A stretch of DNA of 24,462 nt from an uncultured Caryophanales bacterium (GTDB lineage Bacteria; Bacillota_I; Bacilli_A; Izemoplasmatales; Hujiaoplasmataceae). Below, piece after piece: positions 1-10,884 of this stretch; position 1 is the stretch's first letter; the number at the start of each line of letters is the position of its first letter. The translations under genes and the position numbers were made by a program. Below the pieces are notes generated by a model. That model did no database searches, was not told the DNA's origin, and saw only the letters and a list, made by a program, of their open reading frames with translations. The stretch spans positions 1 to 24,462 of the forward strand of contig CALGNF010000022.1 in assembly GCA_937958685.1 (NCBI GenBank), given 5' to 3'.

Positions 1-47
1 GAGATCGTATTCGGTGACTGGAGTTCAGACGTGTGCTCTTCCGATCT
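1..47 (+). other. Illumina P7 / index / read-2 adapter remnant (artefact)
   Basis: Positions 1-5 match the tail of the Illumina P7 flow-cell oligo, 6-13 (CGTATTCG) sit where an 8-base i7 index belongs, and 14-47 match the 34-base TruSeq read-2 primer sequence ending in CTCTTCCGATCT. The match is exact as far as I recall the adapter. This is library sequence left untrimmed at the contig end, not genome. Any reading frame that crosses position 47 is meaningless, including the frame of the lipoprotein gene that runs into it from the right. Confidence 0.97.
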
Positions 48-796
48 GTGCTTAAAACAGGACACGTGGTGAAAGTTTTCAATATTCTGGGAGTAAAAGT
101 TAAGTCGCCCTCCTCTATCAATTCGTTGTTTATTAATAAATTAGACATGGTGACAGAGTCAAGGTTGGTAATATTATACAAATATAACCCAAGACAACCA
201 CCAGAGTATTCCATAGTAGCATCAAGATAAGGGGCTCTGTTTACCACCATCAACGTAACATAGTCTCGTGATTCTGTTTGGAATCGAACATCTTTATTAG
301 TCGCGCCATCCAAATATTGTATGGCGGTGACTTGATATTTGTATCCCTCAATCTGAGGGGCGAAGGGCGTCGTGTAGGGTATATAGAACTTCGTATTAGA
401 TGGATTTGAATACCATTTTCGATTACCACCTGGCTCTGTAGTCGCCGATGTCCATTTGATTTTCGATCCATCAGGATATTGAATAGTGATCGAACTGATT
501 ACATATTGGTCTTCCACTTCCTCTGGTTGAGTGATGTCAATCACTAAATACTCCGGTTGTCCTCGAAAAGCTTCTACGACAGGATCTTCGATGAAGGGGT
601 CCACTTCCAAAGCGGAAGCCAGACGATTCTTCCAACTAAGAGGGGTACTTAAAGGTATATTCGCGGCATAAGGCAAGGCTTTGGACAAGTAAAGTCCATT
701 AAAATATGGTCCGCGATATCCAAATATCGTTGAAGTGCAGCCCATGATAAACAGTCCAAGCAAGGAGAACCATAACAATAGCATAAAACGCTTCAT
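48..796 (-). CDS. Putative secreted lipoprotein, 3' end missing (partial)
   Basis: I do not recognise a family. Reading the minus strand from ATG at 796, an uninterrupted frame of 249 codons runs to the adapter junction at 48, so the C-terminus is missing. The start is supported by a ribosome binding site (AAGGGGGG at 810-803, 6 bases before the ATG). The protein begins MKRF, then a hydrophobic stretch and IMGC with Cys20, which fits a lipoprotein signal peptide; it would be lipidated by Lgt and anchored outside the membrane. The rest is rich in Tyr, Thr, Asn, Ser and Pro with beta-strand-like segments. Two look related (ITIQYPDGSK near residue 118 and TAIQYLDGAT near residue 161), hinting at repeated beta-sandwich domains (inference). 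Codon use differs from the rest of the window: ATA, TTA, AGA and other A/T-ending codons are frequent. That may reflect transfer or a fast-evolving surface protein. Confidence 0.8.
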
Positions 797-826
797 TGAT
801 AACCCCCCTTAATACAATCTACCCAT

Positions 827-835
827 ATTCTACCA
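827..835 (-). promoter_or_regulatory. Extended -10 promoter of the lipoprotein gene
   Basis: The minus strand reads TATGGTAGAAT, giving TGG plus TAGAAT at 835-827, an extended -10 with the Gram-positive TRTG element. It lies about 30 bases before the lipoprotein start. No good -35 is seen at 17 bases; TTGCTC at 853-848 gives a 15-base spacer. Confidence 0.5.
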
Positions 836-1053
836 TATGAAAGAAAAGAGCAACTCAACACACAAAAACATTGGTGACAAATTACATCTAATAGTTTTGA
901 ACAAGTATTATTCTGATTTGCTTCACGCCTCTTGTAGGCAACGCAATATACTTACGAATTCAGAAGTCATAATTATGTAGAAGATCAGTCAGCCCGAGCC
1001 CGGATATCCGTAATATTCTTGATTAGGTATCTTCATCCCGTTAAAGCCAATAG

Positions 1054-1089
1054 AAAAGCCCAGTTCAGCGTTTCGTTGATCTGGGCTTT
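1054..1089 (-). terminator. Probable rho-independent terminator of dagK
   Basis: AAAGCCCAG (1055-1063) pairs perfectly with CTGGGCTTT (1081-1089), with a 17-base loop. Read on the minus strand the hairpin is followed by a short T run (TTTT at 1057-1054). It lies about 50 bases beyond the dagK stop. The T run is short, so termination may be partial, and read-through into the lipoprotein gene is possible. Confidence 0.5.
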
Positions 1090-1091
1090 CG

Positions 1092-1119
1092 CATATGCTG
1101 TTATACATATGCTGTTATA
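1092..1119. repeat. 14-bp perfect tandem duplication
   Basis: CATATGCTGTTATA occurs at 1092-1105 and again immediately at 1106-1119. It lies just downstream of dagK and just before its terminator hairpin (in the minus direction). No function is evident; a replication-slippage duplication is the simplest reading. Confidence 0.9.
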
Positions 1120-1139
1120 TTTACGTTACCACAGATGCG

Positions 1140-2033
1140 TTAATGGTCATCGGTTTTCTTTTTTGTGAACATCGCCCTGATCTTGCGTTTGTCGAAGGCG
1201 ATGAATTCACGGAAGTATGCCAACCGTACGCGGTATTCGTTGACGTTTTCCAAGACCTCGCCGTCGGTTTGGAAATAACGTGGTTTGGAACTCTTTACTT
1301 GAACATCCTTGCCGGTGAACATCGTCACCCACTTTGTCAATTTGGTATGCAGTCCTGGGTAGATTGAAATGAAGAGCAATTGCAAGAGCAGCTTGTTCAT
1401 ATCATGGACGATGCAGATCGAATAGGAAGCAGATTCGATATCGCCTTTGGGAGCGACTTTCATGCCGCCGCCAAAGTATTTGCCGTTTTGAACAACTGTG
1501 AAGAAACAATCCTTGTACTTGGCGGTGACGCCATCGATGGTGACTTCCATTTCCGCGGGCTCAAACTTGACGGTCGCCTTGAAGAGATTCTTGAAGTAAG
1601 CCATCTTGTTTTTCTTCTTGTCGTTGTTGACGTAGTAACTGACGGCGGCGTCGATGCCCGCGCCGCAACCGTTGATGAATTTGACGTTGCCGACATCGGT
1701 CACGGCTTCGGCGATCGCCACTTTTGCCCGTCCGCGCTGTTTGAGGGAACGGAGGAAGTCGTTTCCCGATCCGCTTTTGGCGAGATAGATGTTTTGTTTG
1801 ACCTTGGTCACGTCGACGTTGTTGATGAGGTAGTTGATCGAGCCGTCACCGCCAAGGTAGAGAATGTCGGTGATGGCGGGATTGTTGTCCAAATATTCGC
1901 GAAGATTGTCAAACTTCAGGGTCGATCGCAAAATAAAAGGAATCTGTCGCCGTTTGAAGAATTTGACCATCTTGTTGGTCGTCTTCTTCGACTTTTTGTT
2001 GTTGGACAGGGGATTGTGGATGATCAGGAACAT
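1140..2033 (-). CDS. dagK: Diacylglycerol / lipid kinase (DagK/YegS/DgkB family)
   Basis: A cytosolic, membrane-associated kinase expected to transfer phosphate from ATP to diacylglycerol or a related lipid, returning lipid headgroup by-products to phosphatidic acid. At 297 residues it has the usual family length. It opens directly with the first beta strand (FLIIHNPLS, residues 2-10), followed by the nucleotide-binding signature LGGDGS at 60-65 (family consensus GGDGT) and KSGSGNDFLR at 86-95 (consensus GTGNDFAR). The start at 2033 fits the fold, but no clear ribosome binding site precedes it. It is transcribed away from the tsaE operon. Antisense frames of over 200 codons on the plus strand are shadows of this gene. 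The family call is secure; the exact lipid substrate is not. Confidence 0.9.
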   Translation of the reverse strand: MFLIIHNPLSNNKKSKKTTNKMVKFFKRRQIPFILRSTLKFDNLREYLDNNPAITDILYLGGDGSINYLINNVDVTKVKQNIYLAKSGSGNDFLRSLKQRGRAKVAIAEAVTDVGNVKFINGCGAGIDAAVSYYVNNDKKKNKMAYFKNLFKATVKFEPAEMEVTIDGVTAKYKDCFFTVVQNGKYFGGGMKVAPKGDIESASYSICIVHDMNKLLLQLLFISIYPGLHTKLTKWVTMFTGKDVQVKSSKPRYFQTDGEVLENVNEYRVRLAYFREFIAFDKRKIRAMFTKKKTDDH

Positions 2034-2085
2034 GGATCGCTGTTATGACGGGAAAACATCTGTGGTTGTCATACTCCTTGCCTTC

Positions 2086-2094
2086 ATTATATCA
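2086..2094 (-). promoter_or_regulatory. Extended -10 promoter of dagK
   Basis: The minus strand reads TGATATAAT at 2094-2086, a perfect extended -10. The start codon of dagK lies about 50 bases downstream. No recognisable -35 lies 17 bases upstream. An AAGGAG followed almost at once by ATG (start at 2072) comes right after the expected transcription start. Confidence 0.55.
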
Positions 2095-2190
2095 CATCAA
2101 TGATAAAGCGATTATCCGCTTTTTGAAGATTTCGACGCTGTTTCCGGCGAACAAATCATGCTATCATCTATTCGCCATCGCTGGATTTTA

Positions 2191-2199
2191 TGGTATAAT
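2191..2199 (+). promoter_or_regulatory. Extended -10 promoter of the tsaE-glnS operon
   Basis: TATGGTATAAT at 2189-2199 contains a perfect TATAAT (2194-2199) with the TG extension and the TRTG element. The -35 position (TTCGCC, 2171-2176) is poor. The expected transcript start is only about 8 bases before the first possible tsaE codon, so the leader is very short. Confidence 0.6.
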
Positions 2200-2213
2200 C
2201 TTGTATAGATTGG

Positions 2214-2684
2214 ATGATGAGCATGGAAATAACACTGATAATCGATTCACTTGCCAAAATGAATAAACTCGCGAAACTCGTAGCCGAGCATTTGGGCAAG
2301 GGCGATGTCATCGGCCTGAAAGGCGACCTGGGCAGCGGGAAAACGACGTTTACCAAATTCATGGCCAAAGCCATGGGCATCGGCGACAATGTGAATTCGC
2401 CGACATTCACGATTTTGAAAATCTATCAGGGCGAACTGCCGCTCTATCACATGGACGTCTACCGGCTCGAGGATGCCGGTTACGATTTTGAGCTCGAGGA
2501 ATATATCTATGGCGAGGGTGTCAGCGTCATCGAGTGGTATCCTTATATAGAAAGCATGTTGCCGGAGGCGATTTTGAGTTTGGAAATCCAGTTCATCGAT
2601 GCCGCTTCGCGGCAAGTAACTGTCAGGGGAGAGGGAAAATATGCGAGAATCGTGGAAACGATTGGCAATCGATACGGCGACTAA
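2214..2684 (+). CDS. tsaE: tRNA t6A biosynthesis ATPase TsaE
   Basis: TsaE is the small ATPase that works with TsaB and TsaD to transfer threonylcarbamoyl to A37 of ANN-decoding tRNAs. Evidence: Walker A GDLGSGKTT (residues 37-45), then the family signature NSPTFTILKIY (61-71) and PLYHMDVYRLE (76-86). Its 156 residues are the usual length. The start is uncertain: ATG at 2214, 2217 and 2223 are all in frame, and none has a strong ribosome binding site. With a promoter at 2194 the leader is very short. The gene overlaps tsaB by 44 bases, consistent with coupled translation. It is the first gene of the operon that ends at 6593. Confidence 0.95.
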   Translation: MMSMEITLIIDSLAKMNKLAKLVAEHLGKGDVIGLKGDLGSGKTTFTKFMAKAMGIGDNVNSPTFTILKIYQGELPLYHMDVYRLEDAGYDFELEEYIYGEGVSVIEWYPYIESMLPEAILSLEIQFIDAASRQVTVRGEGKYARIVETIGNRYGD

Positions 2685-3249
2685 ATACGTATACCTGAGT
2701 CTTGTGGTCGATGACAAGGAAGTCGATTGCGTCTACGAGGAAGGCCTGAACAACCACTCGGTGACCGTGATCCCCCATCTCTGGACGATCCTCAAACGCC
2801 ACGGATTGTCGCTCACGGACATCGACGAAGTCATCTGCGGCATCGGTCCGGGAAGTTACACCGGCATCAGGATCGCGGTGACGATTGCCAAAATGATCGG
2901 TTATCTCAACAAGATCAAAATCAGAAGCGTGTCATCGCTCGCCTTGATTGCTTCCAGCGCTGAGAAGGGTTTGACCCTGGCGATGATCGATGCCCGCAGA
3001 GGCAACGCCTTCATGGGACTGTTTGAGGTTAAAAACGATACGATCATGCGGATCAAAGCGGATATGCTTGATAACATTGAAGAATACCGGAGCGTTCTGC
3101 CGGATGACACTAACGTTGTTGCGGAAGGGCGCCCCGATATCGGCAGGATCATCAGAAGCAAGCTTGTGGAAGACGTCGAAGACGTTTTGGCGATGGTGCC
3201 CAATTACCTCCAGATCACGGAGGCGGAACGCAACAAATGCCAGCCTTGA
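2641..3249 (+). CDS. tsaB: tRNA t6A biosynthesis protein TsaB
   Basis: TsaB is a catalytically inactive partner of TsaD; the two form the core of the bacterial t6A37 complex with TsaE. The protein is 202 residues with the ASKHA-type start RLAIDTAT (7-14) and the TsaB hallmark IGPGSYTGIRI (68-78). A strong purine-rich ribosome binding site, AGGGGAGAGG at 2625-2634, lies just before ATG 2641, which sits inside the end of tsaE. Its TGA stop shares bases with a start codon of rimI (TGATG at 3247-3251), a typical translational coupling junction. Confidence 0.95.
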   Translation: MRESWKRLAIDTATKYVYLSLVVDDKEVDCVYEEGLNNHSVTVIPHLWTILKRHGLSLTDIDEVICGIGPGSYTGIRIAVTIAKMIGYLNKIKIRSVSSLALIASSAEKGLTLAMIDARRGNAFMGLFEVKNDTIMRIKADMLDNIEEYRSVLPDDTNVVAEGRPDIGRIIRSKLVEDVEDVLAMVPNYLQITEAERNKCQP

Positions 3250-3704
3250 TGCCTTTGATCAGAACGATGCGCTTGCCAGATGTTGCGGAGGTCGAAGCCC
3301 TTGATCGGGAAATCTTCGGGACGTCGATCGGCAAAGAGGCGCTGGTCAAAGAACTGACCGAGAATCCGCTGGCGCATTATTTTGTTCTTGAAGACCAGAC
3401 AACCCATGAACTGATGGGCCACATCGGCATATGGATCGACGACAAGAATGCGCAGATCCTCAATATTTTCGTGAAACCCGCTCATCGCGATCAGGGCTAC
3501 GGCAAAATGATTATCAAGCACACGCTGGCATACCTCAGACAGCACCAATGTGAGAATTTGACCCTTGAGGTCCGACCCTCAAACCAAAAAGCAATCCGGT
3601 TTTATGAGAAATTCGGCTTCGTCAGGGCGACAATCAGAAAAAATTACTATGAGAACGGCGAAGACGCCATCCTCATGTGGAGAAAGATGGACAATGAAGA
3701 GTGA
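3249..3704 (+). CDS. rimI: Ribosomal protein S18 alanine N-acetyltransferase RimI
   Basis: A GNAT acetyltransferase, by family and context the enzyme that acetylates the N-terminal alanine of ribosomal protein S18 using acetyl-CoA. It shows the acetyl-CoA-binding motif [16 protein letters not shown], where RDQGYG matches the Q/R-x-x-G-x-G/A rule, and the typical C-terminal [20 protein letters not shown] prefer ATG 3249, which overlaps the tsaB stop as TGATG and gives 151 residues. ATG 3237 (155 residues) is also in frame, with GGAGG 13 bases upstream. The position between tsaB and tsaD is the common arrangement in Gram-positive bacteria. Other protein targets cannot be excluded, since RimI enzymes can be broad. 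Confidence 0.9.
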   Translation: MPLIRTMRLPDVAEVEALDREIFGTSIGKEALVKELTENPLAHYFVLEDQTTHELMGHIGIWIDDKNAQILNIFVKPAHRDQGYGKMIIKHTLAYLRQHQCENLTLEVRPSNQKAIRFYEKFGFVRATIRKNYYENGEDAILMWRKMDNEE

Positions 3705-4701
3705 CATGATCGTATTGGGTGTCGAGACAAGTTGTGATGAAACCAGCGTCAGTGTCGTCAAAAACGGCAAGGAAGTGCTGGCGAACCAAGTCTTGAGTCA
3801 AATCGACATCCACAAGGAATATGGGGGCGTCGTTCCGGAGATCGCTTCCCGCGAACACGTGAAGGGGATTGCCCTCGTTTTTGACCAAGCGATCAAAAAG
3901 GCCGGCATCGCCTATTCCGATATCGACCTCGTCGCGGTGACGGCCGGACCGGGGTTGATCGGATCACTCCTGATCGGGATCAACGCCGCCAAGGTGATCA
4001 GCCTGAATTATGGCATCCCGATCATCGGCGTCCAACACATCGCCGGCCATATCTATGCGAGCAGCCTTGAGCACGAAATGGAATTCCCCCTCTTGTCCCT
4101 GGTTGTTTCTGGCGGCCACACGGAACTGATTCTGATGAAGGACCATTATGAGTTTGCCAAACTCGGTGAGACCATGGACGACGCAGTCGGCGAAGCCTAT
4201 GACAAGATCGCCAGGATCATCGGGCTTCCCTATCCCGGAGGGCCACAGGTGGATAAACTTGCCCAGACCGGGACCGACACGTTCAACTTTCCCCGGCCGA
4301 TGCTTGATTCCGGCGACTTCAATTTCAGCTTTTCGGGATTGAAATCCCATGTCATCAACGTGTTTCACAACTTAAGACAAAGGCAGGCACCGATCAACAC
4401 CGCCGATTTTTGCCGGAGTTTCCAAGAAGCGGTCACCGATGTACTGGTGAACAAGACGATCGCCGCCAAAACGTCGTACCAGGTCAAACAAATCATCGTC
4501 GCCGGCGGTGTCGCCGCCAACAAGGGATTGCGAGAAAAGATGTTGCGGCAGATCACCGATGTTCCCGTCTATTTCCCCCATATCCGCTATTGCACGGACA
4601 ATGCGGCAATGATCGCCGCGGCGGGATACTTCAAATACCAAAAAACGAAACAAGCCGACGATTACCTCTTGAACGGTTTTTCAAGACTCGCGCTCGAATA
4701 G
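3694..4701 (+). CDS. tsaD: tRNA N6-threonylcarbamoyltransferase TsaD
   Basis: The catalytic subunit that moves threonylcarbamoyl from its AMP adduct to tRNA A37. From ATG 3694 the protein is 335 residues, the family length. Conserved features in order: [14 protein letters not shown] (9-22), metal ligands H115 and H119 in [16 protein letters not shown] (138-145), PYPGGP (179-184), FSFSGLKSH (211-219), [12 protein letters not shown] (269-280) and metal ligand D302 in [13 protein letters not shown] at 3679-3683 is well spaced for ATG 3694; ATG 3706 is an alternative four codons downstream. The frame remains open upstream to 3565, but that part lies inside rimI and is not a plausible extension. 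The gene overlaps the rimI end by 11 bases. Confidence 0.96.
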   Translation: MKSDMIVLGVETSCDETSVSVVKNGKEVLANQVLSQIDIHKEYGGVVPEIASREHVKGIALVFDQAIKKAGIAYSDIDLVAVTAGPGLIGSLLIGINAAKVISLNYGIPIIGVQHIAGHIYASSLEHEMEFPLLSLVVSGGHTELILMKDHYEFAKLGETMDDAVGEAYDKIARIIGLPYPGGPQVDKLAQTGTDTFNFPRPMLDSGDFNFSFSGLKSHVINVFHNLRQRQAPINTADFCRSFQEAVTDVLVNKTIAAKTSYQVKQIIVAGGVAANKGLREKMLRQITDVPVYFPHIRYCTDNAAMIAAAGYFKYQKTKQADDYLLNGFSRLALE

Positions 4702-4713
4702 GAGGACTGCGAC

Positions 4714-6348
4714 ATGGAAATGACATCGAATTTCATCAAAAGCATCATCGAGGACGATCTTGAAAGCGGTCGCGTCACCAGCGTGATCACAAGATTCCCT
4801 CCGGAGCCGAACGCCTATCTGCATATCGGCCATGCCCGGGCGATCATCACCAATTTCGAACTGGCCAAGATGTTCGGCGGCAAGACCAATCTGCGGTTCG
4901 ACGACACGAATCCTGTCAAAGAGGATGCATCGTATGTCGAAGCGATCAAGGAAGACATCAAATGGTTGGGTTATGAACCGGCCAACGTCTTTTTCGGATC
5001 CGACTATTTCGAGAAGTCCTATGAACTCGCGGTATTGCTGATCAAGAAGGGCTTGGCGTTTGTCTGCGAGTTATCTGCCGAAGACGTCAGCAAATCCCGC
5101 GGCACCCTCACCGAACCAGGCAGCGAATCGCCTTATCGCAATCGTCCGGTGGCGGAGAATCTCCGCTTGTTCGCCGAAATGCGGGAGGGCAAATATCAGG
5201 ATGGGGAAATGACCCTCAGGGCGAAGATCGACATGGCCAGCCCCAACATCAACATGCGCGATCCGGTCATCTACCGCATCATCCATATCACACATCACAA
5301 CACCGGCGACAAGTGGTGCATCTATCCGATGTACGATTTCGCCCATCCGCTCCAAGATGCGATCGAAGGCGTGACCCACTCTCTGTGCTCGCTTGAATAT
5401 GTCGATCATCGGCCGCTTTATGACTGGTTCATCGAAAACTGCGAAACCGAACACATTCCTCATCAATACGAGTTCGGCCGCCTGAACATCACCAACACGA
5501 TCATGTCGAAACGGTATCTGAAACAACTTGTCGACCTGAAAGCCGTGATTGGCTATGATGACCCGCGGATGCCCACACTGACCGGCTTGAGACGCCGGGG
5601 ATACACCCCCGAAGCGATCAGGGCCTTCGTCCTTGGCACCGGTCTTTCCCGGATCAACTCGACGGTCTCCAGCGAGATGCTGGAAGACGCCCTGCGCAAC
5701 GACCTGCTGGGCAAAACCAAAAGGCTCTATGCGGTTTTGGACCCCCTGAAAGTCACCATCACCAATTATTTGGCCGATGAACCCGAAACGATCATCGCCC
5801 GCAACAATCCCGACAATGAAGACCTGGGAGAACGCACACTCCACTTCGGCAGACACCTCTATATCGAACGTTCCGACTTCAGTCCCGAAATTCCCGACAA
5901 GGATTGGCGGCGGCTCTCTCCCGGACTGGAAGTCAGACTGATGAACGCCTATTTCATCAGATGCGACAAAGCCATCTGTGATGAAACAGGATTTATCCGG
6001 GAAATCGAATGCACCTATGATCCCCTGACAAAATCAGGCTCTGGCTTCAAGGACAGAAAACCGAACGGCACCATTCATTACGTCTGCGCCGACACCGCCA
6101 TATCTGCGACCTTCAACCTGTTTGAACCGCTGCTCGTCGACAGCGATGCCGATCGGCCGCTCTTGGAGCGCCTGAATCCGAATTCTTGGAAGAAAGTGAC
6201 CGGCATGGTCGAAAACCATCTGATGGACGCCCGCCCAGGAGACAAATTCCAGTTTGTCAGAAACGGTTATTACGCCGTTGATCACGCTTCTTCCATCGGT
6301 CAATTGGTGTTCAACCGGATCGTCGAACTCAAGTCCAGGTTCAAATGA
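4714..6348 (+). CDS. glnS: Glutaminyl-tRNA synthetase
   Basis: It charges tRNA-Gln directly with glutamine. At 544 residues it has the GlnRS form of the class I signatures: RFPPEPNAYLHIGHARAI (HIGH at 37-40), LRFDDTNPVKED, and IMSKR (MSKR at 264-267, as in GlnRS rather than GluRS). The C-terminal anticodon-binding beta-barrels are present. AGGAGG at 4700-4705 overlaps the tsaD stop and sets ATG 4714. Many Bacillota lack GlnRS and instead make Gln-tRNA through GatCAB, so its presence is informative about the lineage or about an acquired gene; base composition looks like its neighbours. The small membrane protein gene starts within its stop codon. Confidence 0.96.
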   Translation: MEMTSNFIKSIIEDDLESGRVTSVITRFPPEPNAYLHIGHARAIITNFELAKMFGGKTNLRFDDTNPVKEDASYVEAIKEDIKWLGYEPANVFFGSDYFEKSYELAVLLIKKGLAFVCELSAEDVSKSRGTLTEPGSESPYRNRPVAENLRLFAEMREGKYQDGEMTLRAKIDMASPNINMRDPVIYRIIHITHHNTGDKWCIYPMYDFAHPLQDAIEGVTHSLCSLEYVDHRPLYDWFIENCETEHIPHQYEFGRLNITNTIMSKRYLKQLVDLKAVIGYDDPRMPTLTGLRRRGYTPEAIRAFVLGTGLSRINSTVSSEMLEDALRNDLLGKTKRLYAVLDPLKVTITNYLADEPETIIARNNPDNEDLGERTLHFGRHLYIERSDFSPEIPDKDWRRLSPGLEVRLMNAYFIRCDKAICDETGFIREIECTYDPLTKSGSGFKDRKPNGTIHYVCADTAISATFNLFEPLLVDSDADRPLLERLNPNSWKKVTGMVENHLMDARPGDKFQFVRNGYYAVDHASSIGQLVFNRIVELKSRFK

Positions 6349-6593
6349 TGATCCGCAAACTCCTGTTTCTCCTGGGCTATCTGCTCATCACGGTGGTTGG
6401 CTTGATCGGCACGGTCCACAACATCCTGTTGTTGGCGGGTTCGCCTTGGGTGAGTCCCTCCGAACGCCCGCTTTGGCAGATAGTCGTCTTCTTGGTCGTA
6501 TTTGCGGTCGCCGCCCTCTTGGGCGGGGGGATGGTCGCCTGCGGCATAAGGCGGATGATAATCGATGACAAAATCAAAAAAGAAAACAAATGA
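6345..6593 (+). CDS. Small two-helix membrane protein of unknown function
   Basis: I do not recognise it. It has 82 residues with two hydrophobic helices (about 5-30 and 44-68), a loop with Pro and Ser between them, and a charged tail (DDKIKKENK). With a basic N-terminus and a charged C-terminus, both ends are probably cytoplasmic. The ATG at 6345 overlaps the glnS stop as ATGA (6348 is an alternative start), so translation is probably coupled. It is the last gene before a strong terminator whose stem begins at the stop codon. Operon position is the main support that it is real; codon use resembles its neighbours. Confidence 0.7.
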   Translation: MMIRKLLFLLGYLLITVVGLIGTVHNILLLAGSPWVSPSERPLWQIVVFLVVFAVAALLGGGMVACGIRRMIIDDKIKKENK

Positions 6594-6616
6594 AACCGGC
6601 TGCGAGCCGGTTTTTT
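6593..6616 (+). terminator. Rho-independent terminator ending the tsaE operon
   Basis: AAACCGGCT (6593-6601) pairs with AGCCGGTTT (6605-6613) around a GCG loop, followed by an unbroken T run to 6616. The stem starts at the last base of the preceding stop codon. Confidence 0.92.
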
Positions 6617-6652
6617 CCTCGCTAAATACCATCATCTAACCTGCGGTATTCA

Positions 6653-6661
6653 TGGTATAAT
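6653..6661 (+). promoter_or_regulatory. Extended -10 promoter of pcrA
   Basis: TGGTATAAT at 6653-6661 is identical to the tsaE promoter core. There is no convincing -35 17 bases upstream (CATCTA). It lies 15 bases before the pcrA start and just after the upstream terminator, so it should start a new transcription unit. Confidence 0.6.
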
Positions 6662-6676
6662 ATAGTAGGTGATCAT

Positions 6677-10851
<4,175 letters not shown>

Positions 10852-10884
10852 AAACACTGCTGCTTGCAAGGGGATGGATTGACA

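Larger units (their letters stand above)
797..1139. other. Intergenic region without a gene
   Basis: This 343-base gap between the lipoprotein gene and dagK is as AT-rich as the lipoprotein gene. It contains the lipoprotein leader and promoter (797-835), a probable dagK terminator (1054-1089), a 10-base palindrome CGGATATCCG (1001-1010) and a 14-base tandem repeat (1092-1119). I see no convincing reading frame, tRNA or structured RNA in the rest. Confidence 0.6.

Noticed and set aside
33-230. 65-codon plus-strand frame beginning in the first 50 bases
   Set aside because: It starts inside the adapter and lies opposite the lipoprotein gene.
250-471. 73-codon minus-strand frame
   Set aside because: It lies in another frame of the same strand as the lipoprotein gene, which has a better start, signal peptide and unbroken length.
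1380-2048. 222-codon frame on the plus strand opposite dagK
   Set aside because: It is a shadow of dagK, which has clear kinase motifs. It has no ribosome binding site and no recognisable domain.
2102-2124. Hairpin AAAGCG-ATTATC-CGCTTT with a T run between dagK and tsaE
   Set aside because: It looks like a terminator on the plus strand, but no plus-strand gene lies upstream. It might be an operator between the divergent promoters, yet nothing else supports that.
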